Shown: positions 16,647-25,197 of the stretch, in pieces
How the letters are laid out: every line of letters begins with the position of its first letter
Position numbering within the stretch: position 1 is the first letter of the stretch
From: DYEP01 sp040755615
GTDB lineage: Bacteria > Bacillota > Sulfobacillia > DUSP01 > DYEP01
Direction: 5' to 3'
Length of the DNA stretch: 64,000 nt
Assembly (NCBI GenBank): GCA_040755615.1
Contig: JBFMAL010000004.1
Coordinates: 1-64,000, forward strand
Position numbers and translations under genes: made by a program
Notes under the pieces: generated by a model
What the model saw: the letters and a program-made list of their open reading frames with translations, nothing else
Database searches by the model: none
Told to the model about the DNA's origin: nothing

Positions 16647-17652
16647 GCACCCCTGGAGAATACTGCGCGACCGCTTCCGCCACGCGTTCAAGCTGCTCTC
16701 TGGAGAGCTGTTCGTGCACCGGTATGCACACCGTCTCACGCGCGGCCCTCTCAGCGCTCCGGCATAGAATGGGCGATTTGGCTTCGTGGAAGTACTCAGA
16801 AAGCAGCGACGGCCCGGGCACTGACGCCTCCACCCCGCGCCGGCGCATGTGGGCAATAAAGGTTTGAACCTCCCGGACACGGAGGATGTACCTGGTGTAT
16901 ATGTGAAAACACCTGCAGCCTTCTCGCGGTACGGACACGTACGGGCTGTCAATACGGGTATAGTAGTAAACAGCGTTATAACGCCTGCGGGCGTTAGCCG
17001 TCAGCACGTTCCTCAGCCGCTCGCGCGCCAGCCGGGTGTAGCGGGGGTCCATGCGTTCGGTGAGCATTTGTGAGAGGCGTTCGCCCGTCTCCTCACTGCG
17101 GGCGACGACCGCGCCCCCGTGGCCCACGTGGATCGCCGAACCGTGCGCGAAACTGAACACAGCGATATCGCCGAAGGTGCCCGCCAGTTGTTCTTTGTGG
17201 GCGCTGCCGAAAGAACCGCCGCAATCCTCGATGAGCAAAAGGCCCGCGTCTCTCGTTATTCCAACCAGTGACTGCATGTTAGCACATTGGCCGAAGAGGT
17301 GGCTCACGATGACTCCCGTTATGCCTTCCTCCTGCGCCAGTACCTGCCGGAGCGACTCGGGCCTTATGTTGTACGTATCTTCGTCCACGTCCACGAGTAC
17401 CGGAGTAGCACCTGCTGATACCACCTCCTCGATGACCGAACAGTAAGTGTAAGCGGGAACGGCTAGCTTATCACCCATCTTTATCTTTAGAGCCGTGAGC
17501 GCTGAACGAAGGCCGCTCCTGCCCGACGAAGTGGTGTAAAGGTGCCTCGCCCGAAGGGAGTTCCTCAGCGCTTCCTCGAGCGAGGATATGTCATATCTGT
17601 CTGGCTCAGAAGATGTATCCGGTAGATCATACAACGGATCTAGCAGAATCAC
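16624..17652 (-). CDS. DegT/DnrJ/EryC1-fold protein lacking the PLP lysine
   Basis: 342-aa member of the sugar aminotransferase fold. The pyridine-nitrogen aspartate is kept (IEDCGGSFG, D143), as are GDIAVFSF and the GHGG turn. At the position where aminotransferases have the Schiff-base lysine (FSF..TKN) this protein has S172 (FSFAHGSAIHVG). The ColD-type dehydratases have histidine there; this has neither. It may be a PMP-dependent or non-catalytic relative, or the product of a mutated gene, although the frame is intact and the gene is embedded in an operon. Starts at GTG 17652 with GGGGGAGG 7 nt upstream. First gene of the 17652-10298 unit. Confidence 0.75.
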   Translation of the reverse strand: MILLDPLYDLPDTSSEPDRYDISSLEEALRNSLRARHLYTTSSGRSGLRSALTALKIKMGDKLAVPAYTYCSVIEEVVSAGATPVLVDVDEDTYNIRPESLRQVLAQEEGITGVIVSHLFGQCANMQSLVGITRDAGLLLIEDCGGSFGSAHKEQLAGTFGDIAVFSFAHGSAIHVGHGGAVVARSEETGERLSQMLTERMDPRYTRLARERLRNVLTANARRRYNAVYYYTRIDSPYVSVPREGCRCFHIYTRYILRVREVQTFIAHMRRRGVEASVPGPSLLSEYFHEAKSPILCRSAERAARETVCIPVHEQLSREQLERVAEAVAQYSPGVHGRSDSH

Positions 17653-17690
17653 GGACTTGCCTCCCCCGGAGTTTTGTTCTGTACACCAGT

Positions 17691-17699
17691 CATTTTATG
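17691..17699 (-). promoter_or_regulatory. Candidate mother-cell sigma -10 box (CATAAAATG)
   Basis: The minus strand reads CATAAAATG, 39 nt upstream of the GTG at 17652 and just after the ribU terminator. It fits the CATANNNTG pattern found at the other starts of the island. The dinucleotide 16 nt further upstream is CC, not AC. Confidence 0.38.
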
Positions 17700-17720
17700 C
17701 TCGGGGCGCAAAACGGGCAC

Positions 17721-17759
17721 AAAACGAAAAAGGACTGCCGTTTTTAAAAACAGCAGTCC
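17721..17759 (-). terminator. Terminator after ribU
   Basis: On the minus strand GGACTGC and GCAGTCC (17759-17753 and 17738-17732) flank a further palindromic GTTTTTAAAAAC, giving a long hairpin followed by TTTTTCGTTTT. It separates ribU from the glycosylation operon. Confidence 0.85.
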
Positions 17760-17775
17760 GGCGTGTGTTCGGATA

Positions 17776-18360
17776 CTACCTGCCAGTCCGCTCCATCGCA
17801 GGTACCTGTGAAGGCATTGTATCGCGTCCAAGCCCCAGTATTTTACATGTCTTCTTATACAGCACGAATGTACCGAGGCTACTCATACCGGTCTTAATCA
17901 GGTTAAAGGGCACCACGACGCTAGTGATGAGTGGAGCGGCGGCTTCTTTAGGTATCCCATAAACCGGGAAGAAGAAATGATAATTGGCCAGAGCCATCAC
18001 AATGGGGGTGATCAGGCTGGCTGTGACAAGCGCCAGTATGGCACCTCCGCGCGTCCTCCTCCATTGATACACGAGACCCGCAACCAAAACCATGCTTCCG
18101 CCAGCGGTGAAGTTGGCTGCCACCCCGATGAGGCCCGCCTCGCTCCTGCCCGACAGCAGAAACAGCACGTTCTTAACGATCTGAATCACCACACCTGCCA
18201 TCGGGCCCAGGGAGAACGTGCCGATCAGCGCCGGTATTTCGCTGGGATCATACTTCAGGTAGGTGGGAAAACCGGGGAGCGGGAAATGAACAAAAAACAT
18301 CAATACGAAAGACAGTGCACTGAGTAGAGCGATCCTTACGATTTTCTGTGTTGAAGTCAT
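17776..18360 (-). CDS. ribU: Riboflavin ECF transporter S component
   Basis: 194-aa integral membrane protein with about six hydrophobic helices, the substrate-binding subunit of an energy-coupling factor transporter for riboflavin. Features of the S-component family include IALLSALSFVLMFF in the first helix, FPTYLKYDPSEIPALIG after it, and a GVAANFTAGG loop. The ATG at 18360 follows GGGAGGGG at 6 nt. The longer frame to 18453 would be translated from inside the FMN riboswitch and is rejected. The riboswitch immediately upstream makes the substrate assignment firm. The energising EcfA/A'/T genes are not in the window. Confidence 0.9.
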   Translation of the reverse strand: MTSTQKIVRIALLSALSFVLMFFVHFPLPGFPTYLKYDPSEIPALIGTFSLGPMAGVVIQIVKNVLFLLSGRSEAGLIGVAANFTAGGSMVLVAGLVYQWRRTRGGAILALVTASLITPIVMALANYHFFFPVYGIPKEAAAPLITSVVVPFNLIKTGMSSLGTFVLYKKTCKILGLGRDTMPSQVPAMERTGR

Positions 18361-18374
18361 GAGATACCCCTCCC

Positions 18375-18403
18375 AAAAATAAATATTCCCGACACCTCGG
18401 GAA
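18375..18403 (-). terminator. Riboswitch-controlled attenuator terminator of ribU
   Basis: TTCCCGA and TCGGGAA (minus strand 18403-18397 and 18392-18386) form a 7-bp stem with a 4-nt loop followed by TATTTATTTTT. It lies between the FMN aptamer and the ribU start, so ligand binding would end transcription here. Confidence 0.8.
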
Positions 18404-18430
18404 AGCGGGAGAACACACAAATATGAAAAA

Positions 18431-18551
18431 CCTTCTCCCATCCGGACTTTCACCGTCGGCTCCGGGATCTCACCGGAATCAGCTGTTCGCTCGCGGGCTA
18501 CCTGACCCTTGCAGGATCACCGCCGGTGCGGAGTTTCACCGCCCCCGAAGG
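18431..18551 (-). ncRNA. FMN riboswitch (RFN element)
   Basis: The minus strand carries the hallmark RFN blocks in order: GGGGGCGGTGAAA, CACCGGCGGTGATC, AGCCCGCGAGC, GATTCCGGTGAGA, CCGACGGTGAAAGTCCGGATGGGAGAAGG (in pieces). It controls ribU through the terminator at 18375-18403; binding of FMN in this class switches riboflavin uptake genes off. Confidence 0.96.
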
Positions 18552-18559
18552 TCATTCTT

Positions 18560-18588
18560 ATTTTATCAGTTCCTTTTCCGACAGTCAA
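18560..18588 (-). promoter_or_regulatory. Promoter of the FMN riboswitch-ribU transcript
   Basis: On the minus strand TTGACT (18588-18583), 17 nt, TAAAAT (18565-18560), preceded by TGA (extended -10). The start would fall just before the aptamer. Confidence 0.7.
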
Positions 18589-18626
18589 TAAGGCCTAAAC
18601 ACACCAAAGCAGCAAAAACGCCAAAT

Positions 18627-19295
18627 TTAAGCGTGCCGCAAGTCCTGTGTCTTCTTCAGCGATAGAATGGCGGATGCTGGGTCGGGCGCACGAAATACCG
18701 CCGTGCCCGCCACAAGGATTTGGGCGCCCGCTTTCACCACCTGCTGCGCGTTCTCAGGTCCAATCCCGCCATCCACTTCAATGAACGCCTTTGAGCCCGT
18801 TCGTTCGCGCAAGCCAGCCAGTCTCTGAATTTTGCCCAGCGACGCCGGAATAAAGGCCTGTCCACCGAAGCCCGGGTTTACACTCATCAAGAGCACGAGT
18901 TCCACCTCGGGCAGTATCTCTTCAAGCAAAGAGACGGGCGTCCCTGGGCACAGCGCCACTCCCGCATCCACCTTCAACTGGTGAATGGTCTGGATGAGCC
19001 TGTGCAGGTGGGTCACGGCCTCAATGTGCACAGTAATGATAGATGCGCCGCACCGGGCGAAATCCTCCACATACCTTTCGGGCTCGGCGATCATGAGGTG
19101 TACGTCAAGCGGCAGGTCGGTCATTTCGGAAACTGCCCTTACCATGTCCTGGCCGAAGCTGATGTTCGGCACAAACCGCCCGTCCATAATATCAAGGTGC
19201 AGGAGGTCCGCGCCCGCCTGCGCAACCATTCGTACCTGCTCAGCAAGTCGGCCGAAATCCGCCGCGAGCAGTGATGGGGCTACCTTTATCGCCAA
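18627..19295 (-). CDS. rpe: Ribulose-phosphate 3-epimerase
   Basis: 222-aa TIM-barrel enzyme that interconverts ribulose 5-phosphate and xylulose 5-phosphate in the pentose phosphate pathway. Signature pieces: APSLLAADF at the N-terminus, HLDIMDGRFVPN, DVHLMI, LLMSVNPGFGGQ, and EVDGGI. The TTG at 19295 gives the family's exact N-terminus (MAIKVAPSLL), yet no ribosome site lies close to it; a purine-rich AAAGGGAGGGAAGG lies about 30 nt upstream, so a non-standard start further up cannot be excluded. It follows rsgA after 52 nt, and the order prkC-rsgA-rpe is standard for Bacillota. Confidence 0.93.
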   Translation of the reverse strand: MAIKVAPSLLAADFGRLAEQVRMVAQAGADLLHLDIMDGRFVPNISFGQDMVRAVSEMTDLPLDVHLMIAEPERYVEDFARCGASIITVHIEAVTHLHRLIQTIHQLKVDAGVALCPGTPVSLLEEILPEVELVLLMSVNPGFGGQAFIPASLGKIQRLAGLRERTGSKAFIEVDGGIGPENAQQVVKAGAQILVAGTAVFRAPDPASAILSLKKTQDLRHA

Positions 19296-19347
19296 AGACG
19301 ACGCGGCACCGGCAATCGATGCCGCCTTCCCTCCCTTTCTTCATGTT

Positions 19348-20220
19348 TCAGTACCTGCGGCTTTCAGCCTCGAGGATCTCCTCGAAAAACCGGACGTAAT
19401 GCTCATACCTGGCACGGCCGATCACTCCCTGCTCCACAAGCCTGCGCACCTCGCATCCCGGTTCGGACCGGTGCGTACACCCCCGGAACCTGCATGCCCC
19501 AGACTGCGCGGCGATCTCAGGGAAGCAGTACACCAGGTCAGTCCTGGGTATCTCATCGAGATCAAGCCTTGAAAAACCGGGAGAGTCCGCTACGAGCCCG
19601 GCCGCCACTTCCAGGAGTTCAATATGCCTGGTCGTATGTCTGCCTCGCCCGATCTTTCTTGATAGGCTGCCCGTCTTAAGCTCAAGCCCTGTGCGGAACG
19701 CGTTCAACAGCCTCGACTTGCCCACACCGCTCTGTCCTGCAAGCACAGACACTTCTCCCCTGAGCCGCTGCTTTAACCGATCGATCCCCTCGCCCGTGAG
19801 CGCGCTGGTCATGATCACATCATACCCCGCCCTGGTATAATGTTCGACTGCAGTGGTCCACTCGCCGGGCTTCAGCAGATCTATCTTATTCAGACAAAAC
19901 ACGCACGAAAGCCCCGCTTCCTCCGCCTGCACCGCGATACGGTCTGTAAGTTCAAGGTTCAGCCCGGGTTCTCGCACCGTGTACACGATGATAGCTTGCG
20001 TTACGTTTGCCACCGGCGGTCTTACCAACACTGATCTGCGCGGCAGTATGGACTCGATGACCCCGCTTCCGTCGGGACAGAGCGTGTACTCTACAAGGTC
20101 ACCAGTAAGCACGGATAGGCCTTCCTTCTTCAACCGCCCACGCGGCTTGCATACGATGACCTTGCCGTTATCTGCCACGTGGTAGTAATTGCTTACTGTC
20201 CTTACCACACGACCTTGCAT
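19348..20220 (-). CDS. rsgA: Ribosome small subunit-dependent GTPase RsgA
   Basis: 290-aa late 30S assembly GTPase with circularly permuted G motifs: NKID (G4) precedes GQSGVGKS (G1) and DSPGF (G3). It has an N-terminal OB domain and a C-terminal zinc knuckle (CRFRGCTHRSEPGC). The ATG at 20220 is 5 nt from the prkC stop with GGAG upstream. It removes assembly factors from the 30S subunit near the decoding centre. Confidence 0.95.
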   Translation of the reverse strand: MQGRVVRTVSNYYHVADNGKVIVCKPRGRLKKEGLSVLTGDLVEYTLCPDGSGVIESILPRRSVLVRPPVANVTQAIIVYTVREPGLNLELTDRIAVQAEEAGLSCVFCLNKIDLLKPGEWTTAVEHYTRAGYDVIMTSALTGEGIDRLKQRLRGEVSVLAGQSGVGKSRLLNAFRTGLELKTGSLSRKIGRGRHTTRHIELLEVAAGLVADSPGFSRLDLDEIPRTDLVYCFPEIAAQSGACRFRGCTHRSEPGCEVRRLVEQGVIGRARYEHYVRFFEEILEAESRRY

Positions 20221-20224
20221 GTCT

Positions 20225-22093
20225 TCACTCCGCCTGTCTTAACAAGTCCTCGTAGGTGAATACATCGTTGATGTACACTTTGAGCCGAGCCTCCCTGCCG
20301 TACCAGTTAACGGCGAGTTTGAACACATCGCCTGGACGATGGCGCTCATCATAGACGGTTCTAGATCCAGTCACGTCCACTACCTCGATCCTGACCCTGA
20401 CAGACTCCGAACCCCCACGCGGCACGGCGATCGTGACCATTCTTGAGTTAGCAGGCACTCCGCCCTTTGCTACCACGAAATCGACAGTGTCGCCGAGAGA
20501 CAGTTCGGCGCCCGGTGGCGGGTTGGTGGTGATTACCACGCCCTCCTGGAAGTCAGGATCCTCTTCGTAGATGACCTTCCCCGGCACCAGCCCGAGCTCT
20601 TTAAGCCTTGCCTCCGCCTCTTCCAGCTTAAGGCCTGTGAAGCTTGGAAGCAGCACTGGCACAGGTTCAGGCCCCTTGCTGAGCACCAGGTCAACCAGCG
20701 TACCTTTTACCACAGGCGTGCCCGGTCGCGGGGTCTGCGAGATCACCGAGTCCTCCGGGATGACCTCGTCATGTTCGTACACCACGCCGCCAAACTCCAA
20801 CCCTTCGGCCTTCAGCAGTAAATCTGCTTCTCGAAAAGGTTTCCCGCTGAGGTCAGGTACTATGACGATCTCAGGCCCCCTGCTCAATACCAGGCTGATC
20901 TCCCGGCCGTGTTTGACAACCTCACCGGCTTCGGGGCTCTGTGAGAGCACATAACCTTCCGGAATGGTCTTATCAAACCTCTGCGCGACCACAGTTGACC
21001 GCAACCCTTTTTGCCTTAATGTGGTCTCAGCTTCGTGCAGCGCCACACCCGTTACATCCGGCACCTCTATTGTTGGCACGTTCAGCCAGTTCAAGAACTC
21101 CCTGGCTGCCAGTCCCACCACAACTACTGCAATTGTGAATAGCACCAGCCAAACGTACCAAAAAGCGTTTCGCCTGCTTCCGGATGTGTTACTACGCTTT
21201 GCGCCCTTTCCCACAGCGGCTCCTCCTTCTTGCTTCGCGGGTGCCTCGAACCGGGGACGCACATCCTGCCAGTCCCCATGTTTCTTCTGAAAGGACACGA
21301 GGTCATCCAGCATCTCCCGGGCGGATTGGTATCGCATACCCGGGTCCTTTTCCAAGGCCTTCAGTACGATAGCATCGAGTTCTTCCGGAATCTGCCTTAT
21401 GTCCCTGGGGGGACGCACATCGTCGTGGACATGTTTCATCGCAATGTTGAACGCGGTGTCACCGTCAAAGGGCACCGAGCCCGTAAGCATCTCGTATAAT
21501 ACGACACCAAGAGAGTAAATATCGGATTTCTCGCCGGTGAACTTGCCTCTGGCTTGCTCCGGCGAGAAATAATGCACTGAGCCGATCACAGTACCGGTGT
21601 GGGTTAGAGTAGAGTCGGTGGCCGCTCTCGCGATCCCGAAGTCGGTCACCTTCACGTCACCGTCGACGGTGAGAAGGATGTTGTGGGGTTTTATGTCCCG
21701 GTGGATCACCTTTCGCCTATGTGCGTGGTCAAGCGCTTCGCAGATGTCGATACAGATCTGCACGGCTTGTAGTACGTCAATCGCGCCGCGAGTTCGGACC
21801 AGGTCCTTTAGTGTCTGACCTTCAACGTACTCCATTACGATGTAGTGGATGTCATCCTGCTTACCTACATCGTATATGTTCACGATGTTCGGATGGCAAA
21901 GGCTTGCCGCCGCCTGTGCCTCTCTCCTGAAGCGTTCTACAAAATCCTCATCACCGGCATACTGGTCCCGGAGCACCTTGACGGCCACGGGACGGTTCAG
22001 AAAGTCGTCGTGCGCCTTGTACACCAGCGCCATCCCGCCCCCGCCGATCTTCTGCAGTATCTCGTACCTGTTCCCCAGCTTCTTGCCGATCAA
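20225..22093 (-). CDS. prkC: PASTA-domain Ser/Thr protein kinase PrkC
   Basis: 622-aa membrane kinase. Kinase domain 1-270 with GGGGMA (17-22), K39, HRD (131-133) and DFG (151-153); a basic linker; one transmembrane helix at about 311-334; then three extracellular PASTA repeats (about 343-406, 411-474, 480-543) and an extra C-terminal region of about 75 residues. PASTA domains bind peptidoglycan fragments; in Bacillus PrkC triggers spore germination. The TTG at 22093 follows GGAGGTGA and overlaps the stp stop (TTGA). A frame reaching 22264 lies within stp and is not used. Partner phosphatase stp is immediately upstream. Confidence 0.95.
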   Translation of the reverse strand: MIGKKLGNRYEILQKIGGGGMALVYKAHDDFLNRPVAVKVLRDQYAGDEDFVERFRREAQAAASLCHPNIVNIYDVGKQDDIHYIVMEYVEGQTLKDLVRTRGAIDVLQAVQICIDICEALDHAHRRKVIHRDIKPHNILLTVDGDVKVTDFGIARAATDSTLTHTGTVIGSVHYFSPEQARGKFTGEKSDIYSLGVVLYEMLTGSVPFDGDTAFNIAMKHVHDDVRPPRDIRQIPEELDAIVLKALEKDPGMRYQSAREMLDDLVSFQKKHGDWQDVRPRFEAPAKQEGGAAVGKGAKRSNTSGSRRNAFWYVWLVLFTIAVVVVGLAAREFLNWLNVPTIEVPDVTGVALHEAETTLRQKGLRSTVVAQRFDKTIPEGYVLSQSPEAGEVVKHGREISLVLSRGPEIVIVPDLSGKPFREADLLLKAEGLEFGGVVYEHDEVIPEDSVISQTPRPGTPVVKGTLVDLVLSKGPEPVPVLLPSFTGLKLEEAEARLKELGLVPGKVIYEEDPDFQEGVVITTNPPPGAELSLGDTVDFVVAKGGVPANSRMVTIAVPRGGSESVRVRIEVVDVTGSRTVYDERHRPGDVFKLAVNWYGREARLKVYINDVFTYEDLLRQAE

Positions 22094-22830
22094 GATACGC
22101 TCACCTCCGGAACGCGCGCCAATACAACTGTGATGTTGTCGTAGCCCCCGCGCAGGTTGGCCGAGCGGACGAGCTCGGATGCCACCCATTCCAGATCGCA
22201 CTGATTCTGCAAAACTCTCAAAATCTCCTGCTCCGACAGCATGTTCGAAAGCCCGTCTGTGCAAAGAAGCACCGTGTCGCCTGCGCGCAACGAAAGCGTG
22301 GCCAAGTCTACATCGACATCGGCATAGGCGCCGGCCGCCCTCGTCAGCACGCTCCTCTGCGGATGGTTTCGCGCCTCCTCCTGTGTCAGCTGCCCGTTTC
22401 TCACCATCTCAGCGACGACTGAATGGTCGTTCGTGATCTGGATGAGGCTTTCATCCCGCATCAGGTAAGCCCTGCTGTCTCCCACGTGCGCCACGTGGGC
22501 TCTTAGTCCATCGATGACGCACGCGGTTAAAGTGGTGCCCATACCGGAGAGGTCAGCGCGCGACCTGGCTCGCTCGAAGATAGACGTGTTGGCCGCAGAA
22601 AACGCTATCCGGAGCAGTCCCTCCCAGTCCGCCCCCGGCCTGGCAGCCATCTTCAGCGTATCCCAGACCACCTTCACGGCGAGTTCGGACGCCACCTCCC
22701 CCGCCTGGCAGCCCCCCATCCCGTCAGCAACCACGAGAAGACCGGCACCTTCACACAGCATGTCCACCCTGTATCTGTCCTCGTTCGAGGAGCGGACCTG
22801 CCCTGTGTGAGACTTCGCGACAAATCTCAC
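22090..22830 (-). CDS. stp: PP2C-type Ser/Thr phosphatase Stp (PrpC)
   Basis: 246-aa PPM-family phosphatase that removes phosphates placed by PrkC. Metal-binding and catalytic motifs are in place: SSNEDRY, VADGMGG, GTTLTA, HVGDSRAY, CTDGLSNML and GGYDNITVV. The GTG at 22830 follows GGAGG and overlaps the rlmN stop (GTGA). The frame upstream to 23004 is inside rlmN and was excluded. Confidence 0.95.
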   Translation of the reverse strand: MRFVAKSHTGQVRSSNEDRYRVDMLCEGAGLLVVADGMGGCQAGEVASELAVKVVWDTLKMAARPGADWEGLLRIAFSAANTSIFERARSRADLSGMGTTLTACVIDGLRAHVAHVGDSRAYLMRDESLIQITNDHSVVAEMVRNGQLTQEEARNHPQRSVLTRAAGAYADVDVDLATLSLRAGDTVLLCTDGLSNMLSEQEILRVLQNQCDLEWVASELVRSANLRGGYDNITVVLARVPEVSVS

Positions 22831-23873
22831 TCCGTTTCCACCTCCGCTTGCCCGCGCCTCAACTGGCCGCAGGCCGCCTGGATTTCTCCTCCCATCTCTC
22901 TCCTTATCGTCACCGGAATGCCCATCTTTGAAAGGATCGTGGAAAAACGCTCTATCGTAGACCTGTCGGACGGGGCAAACGGCCTCCCTGGCACGACGTT
23001 CCACGCGATCAGGTTCACGTGGCAGAGGCTCCCGGACAGCAGCGCCGCGAGCTTGCGGGCGTGCTCCGGGTGATCATTTACACCCTTCAGCATGATATAT
23101 TCATATGACACGCGTCTGCCCGTTACCTTCCCGTATTGTCGTCCCGCAGCCACAACCTGTTCCACAGGGTAGCGTCTGTTAACAGGCATGAGCCGGTCGC
23201 GAAGTCTGTTGTCCGTCGCGTGCAGCGAGATGCTCAGCGTCACCGCCAACTGCTCGCTTTGTAGCCTTTTGATCTCGGGCACGAGGCCGCACGTGGACAC
23301 CGTGATCCGCCTCTGGCCAATCCCCAGGTATTCCCCTAAGAGCCGAATGGCAGATACTACCGCGTCGTAGTTGTCGAGCGGTTCGCCAGTGCCCATGATT
23401 GTGACGTGAGAGACCCTCTGCCCCTGGCCATCCAGGTCCTTTTGAATTAAGAGCACCTGTGCGATGATCTCCCAGGCCAGCAAATCCCTTTTCTTGCCCC
23501 CTATGGCGGACGCGCAGAACGAGCACCCCATACCGCACCCCGCCTGTGTCGACACACATGCGGCGTTGCCGTAACTATACAACATGAGCACGCTTTCAAC
23601 GGTGTTGCCGTCTTCCAGAGCGAACAGGTACTTGGCGGTGTGGCGCGATGATCGTCTTTGCAACATCGCAGGTACCGGTATGCAGGCGTCATCATCAAGA
23701 CGGTTGATCAACCTCTGCGGCAAGTTGCTCATGGCAGCAAAATCGAATACTCTCTTTTTGTACACCCAGTCGATGATCTGGGCGGCCCTGTATTTCTTTT
23801 CCCCCAGGGTCTCCAAAAAGTCCTCAAGCTCACTTCTCTGCATAGCCAGAATGTTACGCTTGATCCGGACCAC
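22827..23873 (-). CDS. rlmN: Dual-specificity RNA methyltransferase RlmN
   Basis: 348-aa radical SAM enzyme that methylates C2 of A2503 in 23S rRNA and A37 in some tRNAs. The cluster motif CGMGCSFC has C113, C117 and C120; GTGEPLDNY and SLHATDNRLR are also typical. The second catalytic cysteine lies near the C-terminus (QAACGQL). The GTG at 23873 overlaps the rsmB end by 20 nt, with GAGG 4-5 nt upstream. Confidence 0.96.
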   Translation of the reverse strand: MVRIKRNILAMQRSELEDFLETLGEKKYRAAQIIDWVYKKRVFDFAAMSNLPQRLINRLDDDACIPVPAMLQRRSSRHTAKYLFALEDGNTVESVLMLYSYGNAACVSTQAGCGMGCSFCASAIGGKKRDLLAWEIIAQVLLIQKDLDGQGQRVSHVTIMGTGEPLDNYDAVVSAIRLLGEYLGIGQRRITVSTCGLVPEIKRLQSEQLAVTLSISLHATDNRLRDRLMPVNRRYPVEQVVAAGRQYGKVTGRRVSYEYIMLKGVNDHPEHARKLAALLSGSLCHVNLIAWNVVPGRPFAPSDRSTIERFSTILSKMGIPVTIRREMGGEIQAACGQLRRGQAEVETE

Positions 23874-25197
23874 CCCGCCTCATCCGGTATATAAAGAAGC
23901 CGTCAGTTCCTTGCAGCGAAGGAGCCAGCCGCGCCATGCAAGAGCCCGGCGCCGCCCCGGGAAACCCTTCAGGCAGCGCATCCGGCACAAAATCGGATGA
24001 CGCGAGGAATTCCTCCACGACCCCTTCGTTTTCAATAGGGCTGAGCGTACACGTGCTGTAGACAAGAACCCCTCCGGGTCTTACCCATTTCGAGGCTGCG
24101 GCTAGGATCTCCTTTTGGAGCACCGCCAGCCCCCTTATATCCCTCATGCTACGACCCCATTTTATGTCAGGATTTCTCCGGATGACCCCGAGCCCGGAAC
24201 ACGGCGCGTCCACCAGCACCCTGTCAGCAAGGTGTACGTCCTGCAGCTTTCTGGCGTCGGATACGGCGCACCGGACACACGTCACGCCCAGGCGCGCGCA
24301 GTTTTCGCGCACCCTCTGGATCCTCTCCTCCGAGATGTCCAGAGCGAGGATCTCGCCTTCATTGCCCATCAGCGCGGCCATGTGCGTCGTCTTACCCCCA
24401 GGCGCGCTGCAGGCATCAATGATACGCTCTCCAGGCCTGGGCGCCACCGCAAGACTCACAACCATGGATGCCTCATCCTGCACGAAAAAATGGCCGTTCT
24501 CGTACAGATCGATGTCCATCACGCCCGCCGGGTTTTTCAAAATGAGCGCCTCGGGTGCGATCTCTCCCGGAATGGACTCAAATCCCCTGTCGGCCAGTGA
24601 GTAGGCGAGCGATGCCCGGTCTGTCTTCAGGGTGTTGGTCCGGACCGTAAATGGGGGGACCAGGTTGTTCGCGGAAAGCAGCGACTCTACGTCGCGGGAA
24701 TCCATGTGATCCAGCCAGTAGGAGACCAGCCAGTCCGGGTGGGAGTAACATACCCCCAGATGCCTGACCAGATCTGTGCTGCGCGACGGCAGCGCGAGGC
24801 TTTGCCGGTTCCTTATCACACCCCTCAGGCAGCCGTTCACAAATCCAGGCACTCCTGGCCTGCCCGGACATACACGCCTGGCCAGGCTCACCGCCTCGTT
24901 TACCGCAGCGAAGTCCGGTACCCTGTCAAGGAACAGGATCTGGTAGCATGAGAGCCTGAGCAGGTCCAGGACATCAGGATGGAGTGAGCGCACGCTTCGT
25001 TTGGCGGATACCTCGATATGGTAGTCGAGGAAGCGACGGTGCCTCAACGTACCGTACACCACCTCGCGTACAAGCGAGGCGTCCTCACGTTTCAGATCCG
25101 GCACGTCCAGTAAGTCAAGTAAGGTGTCGTCGAGGAAGCGGCCTGATCGCACCTGCCTTAGTATGGACAGCATGATTTCCCTCGAGTTTATCCTCAA
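23854..25197 (-). CDS. rsmB: 16S rRNA (cytosine967-C5)-methyltransferase RsmB
   Basis: 447-aa m5C methyltransferase. The N-terminal third is a NusB-like RNA-binding domain (REIMLSILRQV and FVNGCLRGV). The C-terminal catalytic domain has ACSAPGGKTTHMA for SAM binding, DAPCSGLGV and YSTCTLSPIENE with the two catalytic cysteines. The TTG at 25197 overlaps the upstream stop (TTGA); no strong ribosome site, so coupling is probable. Confidence 0.95.
   Translation of the reverse strand: MRINSREIMLSILRQVRSGRFLDDTLLDLLDVPDLKREDASLVREVVYGTLRHRRFLDYHIEVSAKRSVRSLHPDVLDLLRLSCYQILFLDRVPDFAAVNEAVSLARRVCPGRPGVPGFVNGCLRGVIRNRQSLALPSRSTDLVRHLGVCYSHPDWLVSYWLDHMDSRDVESLLSANNLVPPFTVRTNTLKTDRASLAYSLADRGFESIPGEIAPEALILKNPAGVMDIDLYENGHFFVQDEASMVVSLAVAPRPGERIIDACSAPGGKTTHMAALMGNEGEILALDISEERIQRVRENCARLGVTCVRCAVSDARKLQDVHLADRVLVDAPCSGLGVIRRNPDIKWGRSMRDIRGLAVLQKEILAAASKWVRPGGVLVYSTCTLSPIENEGVVEEFLASSDFVPDALPEGFPGAAPGSCMARLAPSLQGTDGFFIYRMRRGGPDQA

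Noticed and set aside
18361..18453. 31-residue N-terminal extension of RibU
   Set aside because: It lies within the FMN riboswitch and its terminator; the ATG at 18360 has GGGAGGGG at 6 nt.
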